From Pogonophryne albipinna (Eukaryota > Chordata > Actinopteri > Perciformes > Artedidraconidae), in the NCBI GenBank assembly GCA_028583405.1, contig JAPTMU010000094.1, positions 309,154 to 373,153 on the forward strand: a stretch of 64,000 bases of DNA, read 5' to 3'. Below the pieces are notes generated by a model. The model saw only the letters and a list, made by a program, of their open reading frames with translations. It was not told the origin of the DNA and did no database searches. The translations under genes and the position numbers were made by a program. This document shows positions 11,281 through 22,284 of the stretch, one piece after another; within the stretch, counting starts at the first letter, position 1, and the number at the start of each line of letters is the position of its first letter.

Positions 11281-11989
11281 TTCTAGGCTGTTGCTTGGCG
11301 TGGTGAGAATATTGCTCCACTTTCTCCGGTCCCCGAGATTCGGCTTCCAGTAGCTCTAGAGAGAGCTTTCGCACCTGTGGCCACTAACGGTCATAATTTC
11401 TCTGCTTTGTTTCAAGACCCGCATCAGAAAGCTTTTGAATGGTGGTACTTTTCCAGTTGGTCTACCTGCTCTTCACGTAGCTCTGCATGTCGTCGTTTAG
11501 GTGCTTTTTTTTCTGGAGATAGGCACTGCTCAATCCACTCCTCCATAGTAAGACCCCCCCGGAGGTCGAAGTTAATCTTAAATGTTTCCATCTTATGCTT
11601 TGTAAGTTTGTTCCGTAACGGAAATGTAAATATATTTATAAAACTGACAAGTCAAATCAAGCAATCTGATTGGCCGATAGTGTTTTTGCGGACCTCTTTG
11701 ATTACAGATTTGAAAACATCGTTGCTTGCTTTAAAAGTAGCACAATTCATTATGTCAAACCTTGGAAAGTATCTAGATATCTCTGCCCTAATGCCAAAGG
11801 AACTGCACACTGAATATGTTTTGCCGTTTGATGTCTATGTCTGGACCGCTGCGTAAAAAGGAGGGTTTCTGCCCCGTTACTTCTCCGCTGCTTTCTTGTT
11901 CCAGTATGAAAAGCAAACCCAACGGTATACTGTTTTTCTCAGACGCGGAGGGATACTGACTTATTGTGAAAAGTAACTTACAATTCTAC

Positions 11990-12016
11990 CCGTGGTATAC
12001 GCTCAGTATATCACGG
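11990..12016. repeat. Hairpin at the right end of the Crypton-like element
   Basis: CCGTGGTATAC, 5-base loop, GTATATCACGG; 10 of 11 positions pair. The arm resembles the CCGTGGTATAT near the left end (9484). Confidence 0.7.
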
Positions 12017-12461
12017 CTAAGAACCAATCAGACTGCTTGATTTGACTTGTCCGTTTTATAATGTTGAGTAAATAACAGTGTGTTATTTAGAAAAGAATAA
12101 CAAATTAGAAGGAACAAAAGATTAAAAAAAATACAGATTTCAGTATTCTGAGGCTCTGAGCCCCATTTATTTTCCTCACGCACGGCAAAATAAGTCCGAC
12201 ATTATACGATTTAAAATAAAAACAATAATCGTGGCTTGATAATGAGTAAGAACATGTTTTTATGAACCACACAGCTTCCGGTCTTCCGACCCGACCGGAC
12301 AAAAAGACGTGGTGCAGGCATGAAACATACTACCAATATAAATACATTGCTTTTAAAATTGTTCTGTGTGATACAAAAAAAAGGGGAAAATCGTGTTGGT
12401 GAACACGAATCAATAGATTAAATGTTGTGACGATAACACCAAATGCCGTGAGACTGGGTTG

Positions 12462-14182
12462 AACCACACTGGGCTTTTATCTACTCTGCATGAATAAAAG
12501 CCATCACAACACACTAGTCCTTTGGAAAACTGAAGCCACTATTATGTCAAGTTTTTAAAACTCATCATAAACTGCAATCAATATGTTCTCGCGGAGAAAA
12601 AGAAAATACCACTTGACGTAAAATTCCATTAAGCAACACTGTTTTTATAGTGCTTCATGCAGTGCCTAATGGAGTGTTGAAGAATGGGGTCTTATTTCTG
12701 TGTCAAGGGCTTCAGAAGTAAAAGACTCATTGTTGAAGTGTTTGGAGTATTCTCAATGGAAATTAAACATATACATATATATAAAACTTTAACATATTGC
12801 AGCAGAAAGATGGAGAAAAAGACTGCTAACAAACTAACATGGGTATAAACAGTGCAGGCTTTTAAAAATAGACACTGCTAATGTTTCATGAGGTAAGGGA
12901 TACATTCAACACGCTTGTTAGACCAGAAGGAGATTCACAGATCAGGTAAACAAGAACTTTTCTGTTGTTTGTTTACAAGATAAGCTCCACAGGGGCACCT
13001 TTAAAGCTGCATTAATGGGTTTTTGGCCATTGGGGGGCACTAGTACTCCCAAACAAGCTGACAGGCAGACATCCTAGATATATTATTGCCTTATTACGTT
13101 GACATGTCAGCGAACAATTGCCCATTTATACACACAGCGGACAGGGAGCAACATTAGCATTCATATGAAATTGTTTCTCCCCAGTTGGTGATGAAGTCCT
13201 GAATGCACTCTCTTTACAGCGCTTCTCGCAATTCGGTTTCCATCAACTTACTATAAAACAACATATCTCTCCTCAGTTGGTGGATATTTGTTTGTGTCTG
13301 CATTTGTTTTGATTACCTTGCTTTTTTAGCCGGGTTTCATTTTATTTTATTCCCATTGGTCATAGCAATTTTGTTACCAACTTGGAAGAAATAATAGAAT
13401 CGGATCTGGCAGTGGCTGGTTGCAAGTAAGTAAATTAAGAGTTATATTTTAGTACTGAAAGGGATTTAAGAAGGAAAGTAACTTTTACCCAGAGAGAAAT
13501 ATCGTTGCTAACCTAGAAACACATTTGCCTCGTCAGTGTGACCGAAGCAGAGGAAATGTCCCTGACCCAGCGACAGTGAGAGGACAGTTTAACAGCAGTT
13601 GCTCCTGAGTCATTTATCTCACTTGCACTTTGACACTGAAGCCGTTATTGTCTGGCCTCCCCCCAGAACAGCTCATGCCTCTCACATCAAGGCAGCTGCA
13701 CCAAAAAAATCATAAATGGAGCCATTTCAAAATCAGACGATGATTTATGAATGCTTCTCCGCCTGAAGTGCATAGAAAAGGTTCAGTTGTTTCACAGAAA
13801 AAGCCCATGGAGACAGGGAAACGTGACGAGAAAAAATGCATTTCATTAAACATCTAGGAACAAGGTTTTATTAATAGTTGAATTGGATAAAATCACTAAG
13901 TGAATCAGTGCAATGACTATTCAAACAAGGTACAACCCACTTACCTTGGGTTTTAGCTGTAGGTTTGGGAACCGGCGGGTTTTCGGTTCATTTCCTTGAA
14001 ACGTAATATGCAGAATGGACTAGCGTGGGATTTATCAATTTGCCTCCTGTGCCCTTCCAAGGTGCACTTGAGCAAGACACCAAAACAGGCATCTGTTGGG
14101 GCACTCGCTAGCTCTGACGTCTCATTAATGCATGTATGAAAGGTGTGTCTGTGTGTGTTTGTGGATATTATCGGCCTATGCA
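12462..14182. other. No recognisable gene
   Basis: Nothing coding is seen. A TTTAAAGCTGCATTAATGGG segment near 12998 looks like the end of a TTAA-type fish repeat, but I found no partner end. A short segment near 14053 resembles the CTTGAGCAAG core of fish SINEs. Confidence 0.4.
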
Positions 14183-15508
14183 GGGGCCTCATTTATAAAG
14201 CTTTGCGTAGGATTCACGTGGGAAGGTGGCTTATGTAGGACAAAGCAAAGAAATACGCACACAAATATTCCGATTTATAAAACACTGCGCACGCACGTCC
14301 TACGCCGGTTTCCCTTTATAAATCACAACCAACTCGAAATGTGGCGCAGCTTTTGCGAGCTTCACGTAACGCACATATTTGCCTGTAAATAGTCAAAGAA
14401 ACGTATTAATATTCATTTTGACTGACTACATGAAGAAGATCGCAGGAAATGACGACAGAAGAGCTAAAAAAGACTTTTCACACCGTGTCAGATTTTGGTT
14501 ATTTTGGGGAGGTCGAGATAAATCATATTGTTTGGTGGATGCAGTTTGAACCAGAGTAGCAGCATGGAGGTCGGATCGTCACCAAAATAAATAAATAAGT
14601 GGTCCGAAAAAAGTTAATGACAAAAAATATACACATAGCCTAACCTTCCTCAGGCAGTGTGTCAGTGTGTTTGTACGGGGGACAGGAGACACCCCCTTGA
14701 TGAAAAACTGTAAGAAATGATCAGGGAATCCCTCCGGAGTGGAGTCCTGACGACGATCTGAATTGTTTTCGTGGTTTGCGTTCCAGCTGTCAATCAGCTG
14801 TGCGCAGCGTCTCCACTGCAGCCTGTGCAAGTCAACTATATATCCACCAGTTAAAGGAAATAAAACAAATGTGTTGTGTTATATTAGCTGTACAATTGAC
14901 CAAATATGGTGTTCTTAGTTTCCATACCTGCTGTGTTTTACGAGCGACTTATCAACTATTGGCGAACGGCATAAAACATGATTAAACATGATAGTATTTA
15001 AACCATGCTCGTATATACAACCTAGAGAAAAGCAAAACGGTGTCAGTTTAAAGTAATTCTGTCCTCCTGCTTACCGCATCATTTATGAGAATACATTTCT
15101 TAACAAGATAACATAATCGACGGGTGATCAATAACATTTCCGTATTTATTTATTTCTACAAGTTATGTTTTTGTGTGCACTGCGGAGTCTCAAACAGGCG
15201 TTTGTTTAATAATTTTAAGATTGGCTTTAATCCATTTTTGAAAATGAATTCTTCATATCCTATGATACATGAGAGGTAACATTTTATTAATGGTATTATT
15301 TCCACATATTTCTCTCCATTCTTCCTTCTGCCAACGGTGTCGCAGTTTCTCGTCTCTCCCGTTTTTGTGTGTACCGCGGATGAGTCGGAGTGTGCGTGGA
15401 GGACCGCACATTTTCCCATCAAGTTTGTTTTTTATAAATCGCAAAGATTGCTTAGAAACTGGCGTATGCTTTCTTTTGAGCGTACGCTACGTTTATAAAT
15501 GAGGCCCC
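14183..15508. mobile_element. TIR DNA transposon, family not assigned
   Basis: 1326 bp with ends GGGGCCTCATTTATAAA and TTTATAAATGAGGCCCC, a 17-bp perfect inverted pair. Subterminal regions contain further TTTATAA and GCGTACG-type motifs in both orientations. The flanks give no clean duplication, so I do not assign a superfamily (PIF/Harbinger is one possibility). The minus frame 14830-14579 and the frames near 15156-15444 have no recognisable domain. Confidence 0.75.
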
Positions 15509-15645
15509 AGGGCTCTAGAGTCTGACCAAATCTATCAAGTGTGACTTGACATTTAGTCTGTCACTGTGTGTTTGTGTGGTCCCCGCAAGTGATGATCTGA
15601 AACTTGGTCCCCAAAGCACATACATACCAGTATGTGTGTGTATCG

Positions 15646-16221
15646 TTTAGGCCCCCGTCCACACAGAAGTCGTTTTCAAAAAAGTCTTCCGTCCACACGA
15701 AAACGTTGGAGACGCTGTAGTACATATGCCGGGCCTGTAAGTGGCGCTGTACTTCCGCCACAAAATACACCAAAAGCAGCGAATAAGACCGATGATGATT
15801 ATCATTATTATTATTATTATATTATTATTGTTGCTGATGGTTGTGGTAGAGGAGCTGTAGATTTTGCACTAAAATCTATATCATGGTCAGTAGCGTCTGG
15901 AGCACAAACGCAACCCTGTGATCCGCCATTGTTGTTGTTGTTGGCAAAACGCATCAGCAATGAAGCGGGGGTGAGCAGGAGAGGTGGGGAGAGGCAGGGC
16001 TATGGCGTCATCGTTTTTACAAAATTATCGTATAGGCCGTACACACGGAGCGACAAGCGTTTCATCCACAGACCTACCCACTTTGGGAGCCGTTATCAAA
16101 GTGTATCGGATTCGGGCTCCGAATCCGTGGCTCCGTGTTGGCCTCGTGTGGACGAACCGTCTATATGATAGAGAACGTTAGCAGATACAACTGATATCGT
16201 CTCCGTGTGGACGGGGCCTTA
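15646..16221. mobile_element. hAT-like MITE with GGCCCCGTCCACAC ends
   Basis: The left end reads TTTAGGCCCCCGTCCACAC; the right, read inward, TAAGGCCCCGTCCACAC. Flanks GTGTATCG (15638-15645) and GTGTATGT (16222-16229) agree at 6 of 8 positions, fitting an old 8-bp duplication. It contains an ATT microsatellite near 15804-15829. The 178-codon plus frame across it (15632-16168) is repeat-derived and has no protein family features. Confidence 0.7.
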
Positions 16222-16407
16222 GTGTATGTATGGAACAGTTCATGCATTCCTCAACATCAAGCAACATCACAACCTTAAAACATACCAGTATTTCAACTAT
16301 TGAAATATTGATGCTTTTTTCTTTCCCTAGCACTAAAAGACATCCCTGATCCTGGTGCCTGATACCATTCAGAGGCACTGTATTTGTTTAAATTAAGTGA
16401 GATTTAA

Positions 16408-16680
16408 AGGGGCCCTAGTATGCTCATTTTCAGGTTCATTTTTGTCCATATTTTATACCTGAAACCAGAGCCCAGTCTGCCAGTCAGGCTCTGTTGTGAT
16501 TGATCAATGGCTTAGAGATGTCGTGCCCCTTAGCCTATCACGTACAATATGTCAGAGCGCAAGCCAAATTAAGCGCAAGTGTTACATAGTCGTGTCACTA
16601 AACAAAGGAGTCTAATGGAGGTGTCTCAGCAGAGGGGAGTGAGTGGGAGAACATTTGGGGATTTTAGTATTTGCAGAGAA
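16408..16680. mobile_element. TTAA-type AGGGGCCC family, truncated copy
   Basis: Begins AGGGGCCCTAGTATGCTC after TTAA (16404-16407) and matches the copies at 31758 and 60913 through AAACAAAGGAGTC to TTTGCAGA. The right end is missing. Confidence 0.65.
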
Positions 16681-17124
16681 AAAGTCACGTTTTAGACGCA
16701 GTTTTATTTTTCTTCCTCCAAATAGCAATGCAGGACATGGGTCTACAGTGGGGAAACCCCTCGGACCCACTACTACTGAAGCCCTTCGGATCAAACATCT
16801 GGGCGGATATGGCCTCATCTGAGGCAAAAACCTTTATCTGCACCTTTTTATTTCTGGTTTAATTGTTTTTATGTTGTGTCAGCAAGAAATAAAGGTTAGA
16901 AAAGGCTCTCAGCGGAGGTAGAGCCTTCAAATAAGTGTGTTACTACAAAGGTTCAGGAACAGGACCACACTGCTCTCTCTCACTAATTCAATCACCCGCG
17001 CCTCATTAATTCTACCACCTGTGCTACACTAATTCAGTCACCTGCACAGACCTATATTTGTGTGGTTTACCCCTTTCTCTCACGACCCTCACCCCAAAAC
17101 GCTGTTCTTTACTCTCTCCCCATC

Positions 17125-17215
17125 TCAGCAGATGACTCAGCAGTTTTGCACCGTCGCCTCACATCGAGGAGGTCCTGGATTCAAACCCCGGGGGCGTGAT
17201 AGAGCAGGAATCTCA
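17125..17215 (+). mobile_element. tRNA-derived SINE head, fragment
   Basis: GACTCAGCAGTTTTGCACCG followed by CGCCTCACATCG and the B-box-like GGATTCAAACC at 17177-17187 resembles the tRNA-like head of common fish SINEs. No body or tail is recognised. Confidence 0.5.
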
Positions 17216-17289
17216 TCAAGATGTTTCTGGACACTGCCCCCCTCTTCGTTCCTCTTCCTGACCTCCACTTTTATACTATTCAAATAAGG

Positions 17290-19584
17290 TGATCTTTGTT
17301 CCTGATCCTCGCAAAATGTCTCATCAATTTTTGCTTTTCAGTAATGCATACATATTAATTGTCAATCGGTGTCATTTTTCCATTCAGTATGTGATGTGGC
17401 AAATTAATCACTGTGGGCCAGGCAGGAACTATTGAAGTGAGCTACATAATTGCCTTTCATCCCCCTGAAACATTTAGGCTTATAAATTATTTCTACACAT
17501 TATGACACGTTCTAATAGCCCCCTGGATTATTAAATTGTTAATATAAAAGACATGAACAATATCTTTTTTAAAGCAGTATCATGCAGAGGCTGATTTTGT
17601 TTCATTTTTCAAAGTGTAGGAGGACAATTATTTTAAGAAGATGATGATATCCTATTGTGCAATGTTTAAAACCTTTGTATTATTGTGCAGACCTTTTACA
17701 ATTCCCTGAGATGACGCTTCTGAGGGAAGGATGTCTTATTTTCACTGAGATCTCATTTCATGTATCACTTGTTTCTCCACATTTCGCCCTGCATCCCCAT
17801 TTCTAGTAGGTGAAATATAGACATTAAAAAAAGTGGAAGTGAAAGTTAATACGGACACAATTAAAGGAAATTGCAGCAGTATTGCATTTGGCAGCAATTA
17901 GCTTGAAACTAGTATGCTATTATCCTTAATGAACCAATTGGTAAGCAGGCATTGTAAAGTACTAACTGGTAATCATGGTTAAGGCATTGGCCTGAGTGGA
18001 TTGAGCAGGCAATGTAAGCAGATTGTGGCTCTTAAGGCAACATAACAGGACACTAAACTACTTACTGTAACAAGCCACATTTAAGCCTTTTCTCCACCTG
18101 TTTCCTTGTTGGAAATAAAACCAAATCCCCTCTGCTGATGCATTATAAATTAACTCACATTCTTTTCACCTATTATGATGTCAGCAAATCCTTATGAGGA
18201 GACTCTTAGTCATGTGTAACGCATTACAGAGTTACAGCAACAAACAGTGCAGATACAAGGCTAAAAGAAAAAGAGTAGACTGAAATAAAAAGTCAAACAC
18301 CCTTTTATACAAGCAAATAAGTACAACATTCTATAAAATCAGTGGCGAGGTAGCAGAACAGAATAAAGAAGTAATTCAGAACATTTGCTCAAAAAAGATG
18401 GCACCTGATAGTGAAACTTAGGCAGGGAAATTATCCAAAATGGTCCGGACAAGAGCGTGGTTTCATGCATTTTATTCTGATGATCCAATATTAAACAGTA
18501 TAATAAACAAAGGTTTTATTAATCTTGCCCTGCAGCCTTTCCTCTGGCTCTCCTCGTGGCGTACCCCGGTAAAAAAACATTTGCTCATTCTGGTGCGCTG
18601 ATCCCACCACCACCTGTCTCCAATAGACCCAAAGCTGCATTCAAAATAAAAGCATAAAAAACTTCTATAATTACCTTGATAATTATACAAAATAAAAGGT
18701 TGAACAAAAAGTGAACATATTAAAGGATTGAAAGAGGTGGTAATGATGACAAATTGTGAATAAATTGTAAAAAACTTGCATACTTCTACAGTTACAAGGT
18801 ATTACTGTGATGCACTTGGAGTACATGGTGTTTAAAGTGTGATGTATTAACACAATTGATGTGTTTTTGGTATTAACTTTGGCACTGAATGTAGTGCAGC
18901 ATTTAGTGCTTGGAGTGTGCTCAGTACCCTTCAATGTAAAATGCTAAATGATAGCGACAAAGATAACTGGATGCAGTATTTCTGCTCACAGGAACTACAT
19001 GTGGGAATAAAGATCCACAAATCCATCCATAAACAATTTGACTCGCTTGAACTGAACTTGGTAACACTTATGAATTCACAGCAAAACCCCGACAGAGATC
19101 AATGTTTACAGCTGAGGATCGATTCCTCTGACCGTGAATCTGGACAACTGCCTCACAGATATTAAAGAGTGGAAAAAACAAACTTCAAACAAAGGTCAAT
19201 GAGCTGGAAGAACGATGCTGAAACCACCTGAAGACTTTGGTGATACACTGCTGGCCAGAGGGGACGAGTTAAGGTGGATCTCTGGGAAGAGTCCAGGAAC
19301 ACTGAGAGTATTTTCCATCAATCAACTCAACATAAAACAACTCTCAGCGACTCTAGGAGCACACATCTTTGAAAACTATTCTACCTCTTTGGAGTTTATG
19401 TTAATATGAACTCAGCCTTATAGAGAGCAAATCATATTTTTTGTTCAGTGCAATAATCAAAGGTGCAGTCCGTGGTTGAAAAAGCACTGAGATTTACTCA
19501 GATTAGAAAATAAGCAATACTATTTTTTAAGTAAAAGTCCTGCATTGAAAAACGTACTTCAGTAGTATTCAATTCAATTCAAGT
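17290..19584. other. No recognisable gene
   Basis: AT-rich single-copy-looking sequence. A coiled-coil-like reading near 19165-19205 (KVNELEER) is reminiscent of LINE ORF1 proteins but too short to call. Confidence 0.35.
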
Positions 19585-20135
19585 ATTGTGCAAACACATT
19601 ACAACGGCCGAAAGATTTGTATTAGGAGAAACGTGCTGCAGTTTCAACAACGATTGTTTAAAAAAACACCTATATGCCAAAACACATGCAAATGACAAAA
19701 CATGTTCACAAACGTAACAAGAAATGCACAGCGTTTACTTAAAGGTCTCCTAACTATTATGCTATTTATAGGCTTATATTATGGGTCTCAGATATATACA
19801 AATATTTAAAAAACATGTATATGATGTGTTTTTCTCAAAATACCAACACGCATTTGAGACGGCAGATTCAGCTTAATGCTCCTGTGATTACATTTAAAAG
19901 AGTGAGAGTTTTGTTTTCTTACACTTTGTGAGTTCCCTGGTGCACCGGGGACACATATTTATGTATAAAAGACATCAACAAGTGCATTTTGCATGATAGG
20001 TCCCCTTTAAAGAGCTGCATTAACGAAATGCTGCGAATAAAAAACAGTTTAAGAAGCTCAAAAAGAAAAAAACGGGAAAAAGTGATGCAAACATCTGGGA
20101 ACAGAACGCTTGTTGACGCTTGGGGATGATGAAGT
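19585..20135. repeat. Interspersed repeat R, copy 1, split by a MITE
   Basis: GGAGAAACGTGCTGCAGTTT (19625) and, beyond the MITE, the stretch from GATGCAAACATCTGGGAACA to CGCTTGTTGACGCTTGGGGA match 50700-50935 in the same order. The class is not recognised. Confidence 0.55.
19743..20006. mobile_element. 264-bp TTAA MITE
   Basis: Flanked by TTAA at 19739-19742 and 20007-20010. Ends AGGTCTCCTAACTATTATGC and, inward from the right, AGGGGACCTATCATGC. Non-coding; inserted in repeat R. Confidence 0.75.
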
Positions 20136-21774
20136 TGGCACACTGTAACTGGGAACATGTGGGTTATTTTAACAATGTGATGGCATTATTCCTTCTGATG
20201 TTATTGCAGATTTTCACCAATTACAGTGTAATTGTTCATTTCAAATGAATATATCATATTACTGGAATATGATTATTCATGCATACATGTGTTCATCACA
20301 GTAAAGGTAGAGCTGATTTTAATTACTTTATATACAGCTGCTGAATATGTTATCCAATAACTATATGACAATCTTCATTTATCAGTTGATTTATGAGCTA
20401 ATTATCTATATGTAAAGTAACAAAAGCGGTCAGATATGAATAATATTGGCTTGAAGCTGAGTAGAAGCAAGAAGCAGAACATTGAAATACTAAGGTAAAG
20501 AACAGGTACCTTTAATATTGTATTTAGGTACAGTATTTGAGTAAACTTACTAATTTCATTCTGACAATGGCGGTGAAACTGACTCGTGGTGAGTCAGTTA
20601 GAGATTGGCTTAGCTCAACAGAAGTATAGTGAAGAATTTCAATAGAGGTAAAAGATTAAACTAAGCACTATATTTCATGTCCTTGGTCCCATCTCTGCGC
20701 TCGCTACATGCTTCCTTTCTCCAAGAGAAACCTGCATCTTGGATGTGGTTTCCATGGATTTACACACACTATGGGTAAGCTCTTCAAAAGCTGGAAACCA
20801 GAGAGGAACCATGCAAATCTGTCATGTCAGCACAGTGCAGAGCGTAAAGAGCTGCACTTACAGCTTCTGCTTCAAACACAATCACAACCACGGCTGTATT
20901 CATTATTGATATACTGTTCTTCCTGTTCCGCTCGCATTATGCTGTAGAAATCCACCTCAAGTCTCAGAACAATACTTTGTTTTCACCGACTCAGACAAAG
21001 GGCTGTGTCACGCCCTGCATGTGTACAAAGTATCTGCACCACCTTTGTGACATTTCCTCCATTAATGTCTTTATCTATCAATCTAAAACACACCTTCGGC
21101 TATATAATATACATATTTGAATGCTCATTATGTGATCAGTTTATGCTTATTTTGGTTTTAAGATACATTTTCTTTGTGCAGTGAGTTGCTCTTTCCCTGT
21201 GCCTTATGAAAGGGATAATGTGCAATTAATCCAGCTCCATTATCACCCTGTTAGTGTTCTTTTTTCATCAATGGCCACCTCGTTGCACGTTATCCCGCTT
21301 ATTACACAGCAACATACTAAATAAACCTACAACTTGACTCACAACATTGATCAAAAAGTATTTTATAGACCATTTATAAGAAAAAAATGGTCCGTTCTAC
21401 CTATTTCTAATGCCTCGAACTGCGGCAACAACAGCCTAACATAACATGACGGCTGCACTGATCAAGGTTCAAGTCTTTTCACATTTTATTTTCCACTAAC
21501 AAGTCCTTACACAATGCCAGAGCCCATAAGTATAGTGTTTACTTCCTGTCCGTCTTCTTCTGTTGATCTCTCTGAAGTTCAGCGCTCTATCTTTTAACCT
21601 CTTTCCTTCTCTTGCACTGTTTTTTGTCTTCAGTATTGCGGACAGATAAGCCATCATGAATCCAAGGTTTCATACCCTACACAAATATAAAAGTGAATAA
21701 TCAAAACGAATGCAACGTTATCCTTGGATTCATATGACTGCACATAGTCCCTTGATCCTACTTTGCAATGGTCA
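20136..21774. other. No recognisable gene
   Basis: AT-rich sequence without repeat ends or domains I can name. Confidence 0.35.
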
Positions 21775-21940
21775 TGTAAGCAGTCTGTTATTGAAAAAGG
21801 TTCGATCCCCGCTGCAGGCAAGATGCCGCTGTGTCCTTGGGCAAGACACTTCACCCCAAATTGCTCCTGTGGAGAATGCCCACAGTATTGAGTGTATATA
21901 AGTCGCTTTGGATAAAAGTGTCTAACAAGTGACATGTAAT
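21775..21940 (+). mobile_element. SINE, 5'-truncated
   Basis: A B-box-like GGTTCGATCCCC near 21800 is followed by the body GGGCAAGACACTTCACCCC and the tail AAGTCGCTTTGGATAAAAG. It is the same family as 23097-23272 and the reverse copy at 51851-52045. Confidence 0.65.
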
Positions 21941-21998
21941 AATCAGAATCAGAAACAGGTTTATTACCAGGTACACGAGGAATTTGACTTGATGTTGC
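21941..21998 (-). repeat. Non-LTR-like 3' tail repeat, left half split by the Mag-like element
   Basis: AATCAGAATCAGAAACAGG, TTTATTACCAGG and AGGAATTTGACTTGATGTTG resemble a common fish repeat tail. The repeat appears to resume at 28002 with GTCACGGTCCATAAAAACAAG. Confidence 0.45.
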
Positions 21999-22205
21999 TA
22001 TAATAGTCCTTTATGCTGTATAGTTGACCGCAGGTCATGGAGAGTAATAAGGTATTCGTAGACACAGGCATCTTTATTTACTTAACAGGTCTTCAGCCAT
22101 AGATGCGTCCTAGATGCGGGCTTGCATACACACCCAGTATCACTCCGCAGCCGCACCCCATCAGTAACGTCCTGATGGTATATGTGCGCGGCACTATATA
22201 CTACA
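21999..22205 (-). repeat. 3' LTR of the Mag-like element
   Basis: On the minus strand it starts TGTAGTATATAGTGCCGCG and ends GGACTATTATA (an expected final CA is mutated). It matches 27813-28001 over most of its length. A purine-rich GAAAGCAGGA just upstream (22206-22215) can serve as the polypurine tract. Confidence 0.85.
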
Positions 22206-22284
22206 TCCTGCTTTCGTACAATGAAAGTTGCATACAACATTTGCTGTAGTAAACATTCTATAACAGCCTCAATATTAACATTGT

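Larger units (their letters stand above)
9777..11591 (-). pseudogene. Crypton-like tyrosine recombinase (DUF3504-type), internally deleted and interrupted
   Basis: The N-terminal piece starts at ATG 11591-11589 and runs 53 codons to a stop near 11424, with a TMEEWIEQCL segment followed by a basic stretch (KRRHAELREE). The C-terminal piece, from about 11424, contains VSGHRCESSL, a TAG stop (11358-11356), then SYWKPNL and RRKWSNIL. A GHR followed by a YW about ten residues later is the His-Arg/Tyr catalytic box of tyrosine recombinases. After the hAT at 9890-11280 and its duplicated 8 bp, the frame continues (GQVFSGCTINGNIQMN) to a natural TAG at 9779-9777. The central recombinase region between KAF and the GHR box is deleted, so no active enzyme could be made. 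The family name comes from my recall of KIAA1958-like fish proteins and needs a profile search. Confidence 0.5.
9463..12062 (-). mobile_element. Internally deleted Crypton-like (tyrosine recombinase) element
   Basis: Element B reads straight across this site (near 37105), so 9463-12062 is an insertion in A. No inverted termini of the usual DDE kind and no clear target duplication are seen, as expected for Cryptons. Each end carries a strong hairpin (9524-9552 and 11990-12016), and the left end lies within a 14-bp palindrome (AAGCAATAGCTCAC at 9463 with its complement at 9558). The minus strand codes for an N-terminal piece and a C-terminal tyrosine recombinase piece with the middle missing. 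A hAT (9890-11280) sits inside the C-terminal frame. The superfamily call rests on the GHR...SYW motif; the exact limits are inferred from the comparison with B. Confidence 0.5.
6067..12461. mobile_element. Element A: inverted, heavily invaded relative of element B
   Basis: Segments 6120-6443, 7380-7432, 8646-9480 and 12063-12461 match element B (34834-37536) in reverse orientation, while the terminal parts also match B's right end directly because the ends are long inverted repeats. The right end finishes GAGACTGGGTTG at 12461, as B does. The left end is not recognisable and is lost beside the CACTA-like element. About 0.6 kb present in B (35516-36142) is absent here between the ATT repeat and the TTAA element. 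Insertions inside A: hAT 6444-7379, TTAA element 7480-8641 and Crypton-like element 9463-12062. Confidence 0.7.

Noticed and set aside
11377..11856. 159-codon plus-strand open frame
   Set aside because: It is the antisense of the Crypton-like N-terminal piece and the adjacent element sequence; no independent protein features.
14040..14110. Possible SINE fragment around CTTGAGCAAG
   Set aside because: Only a short core-like match; no head, body or tail.
15632..16168. 178-codon plus-strand open frame, among the longest closed frames in the window
   Set aside because: It lies across a hAT-like MITE with a microsatellite (poly-Tyr run) and has no domain features; it is explained as repeat-derived chance.
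17171..17190. Possible tRNA gene from the B-box-like GGATTCAAACC; the same at 33938 and 23157
   Set aside because: No cloverleaf with paired acceptor stem; the surrounding sequence fits SINE heads and bodies.
19120..19410. Coiled-coil-like KVNELEER reading suggesting LINE ORF1
   Set aside because: Too short, followed by a stop, and no other LINE landmarks adjacent.
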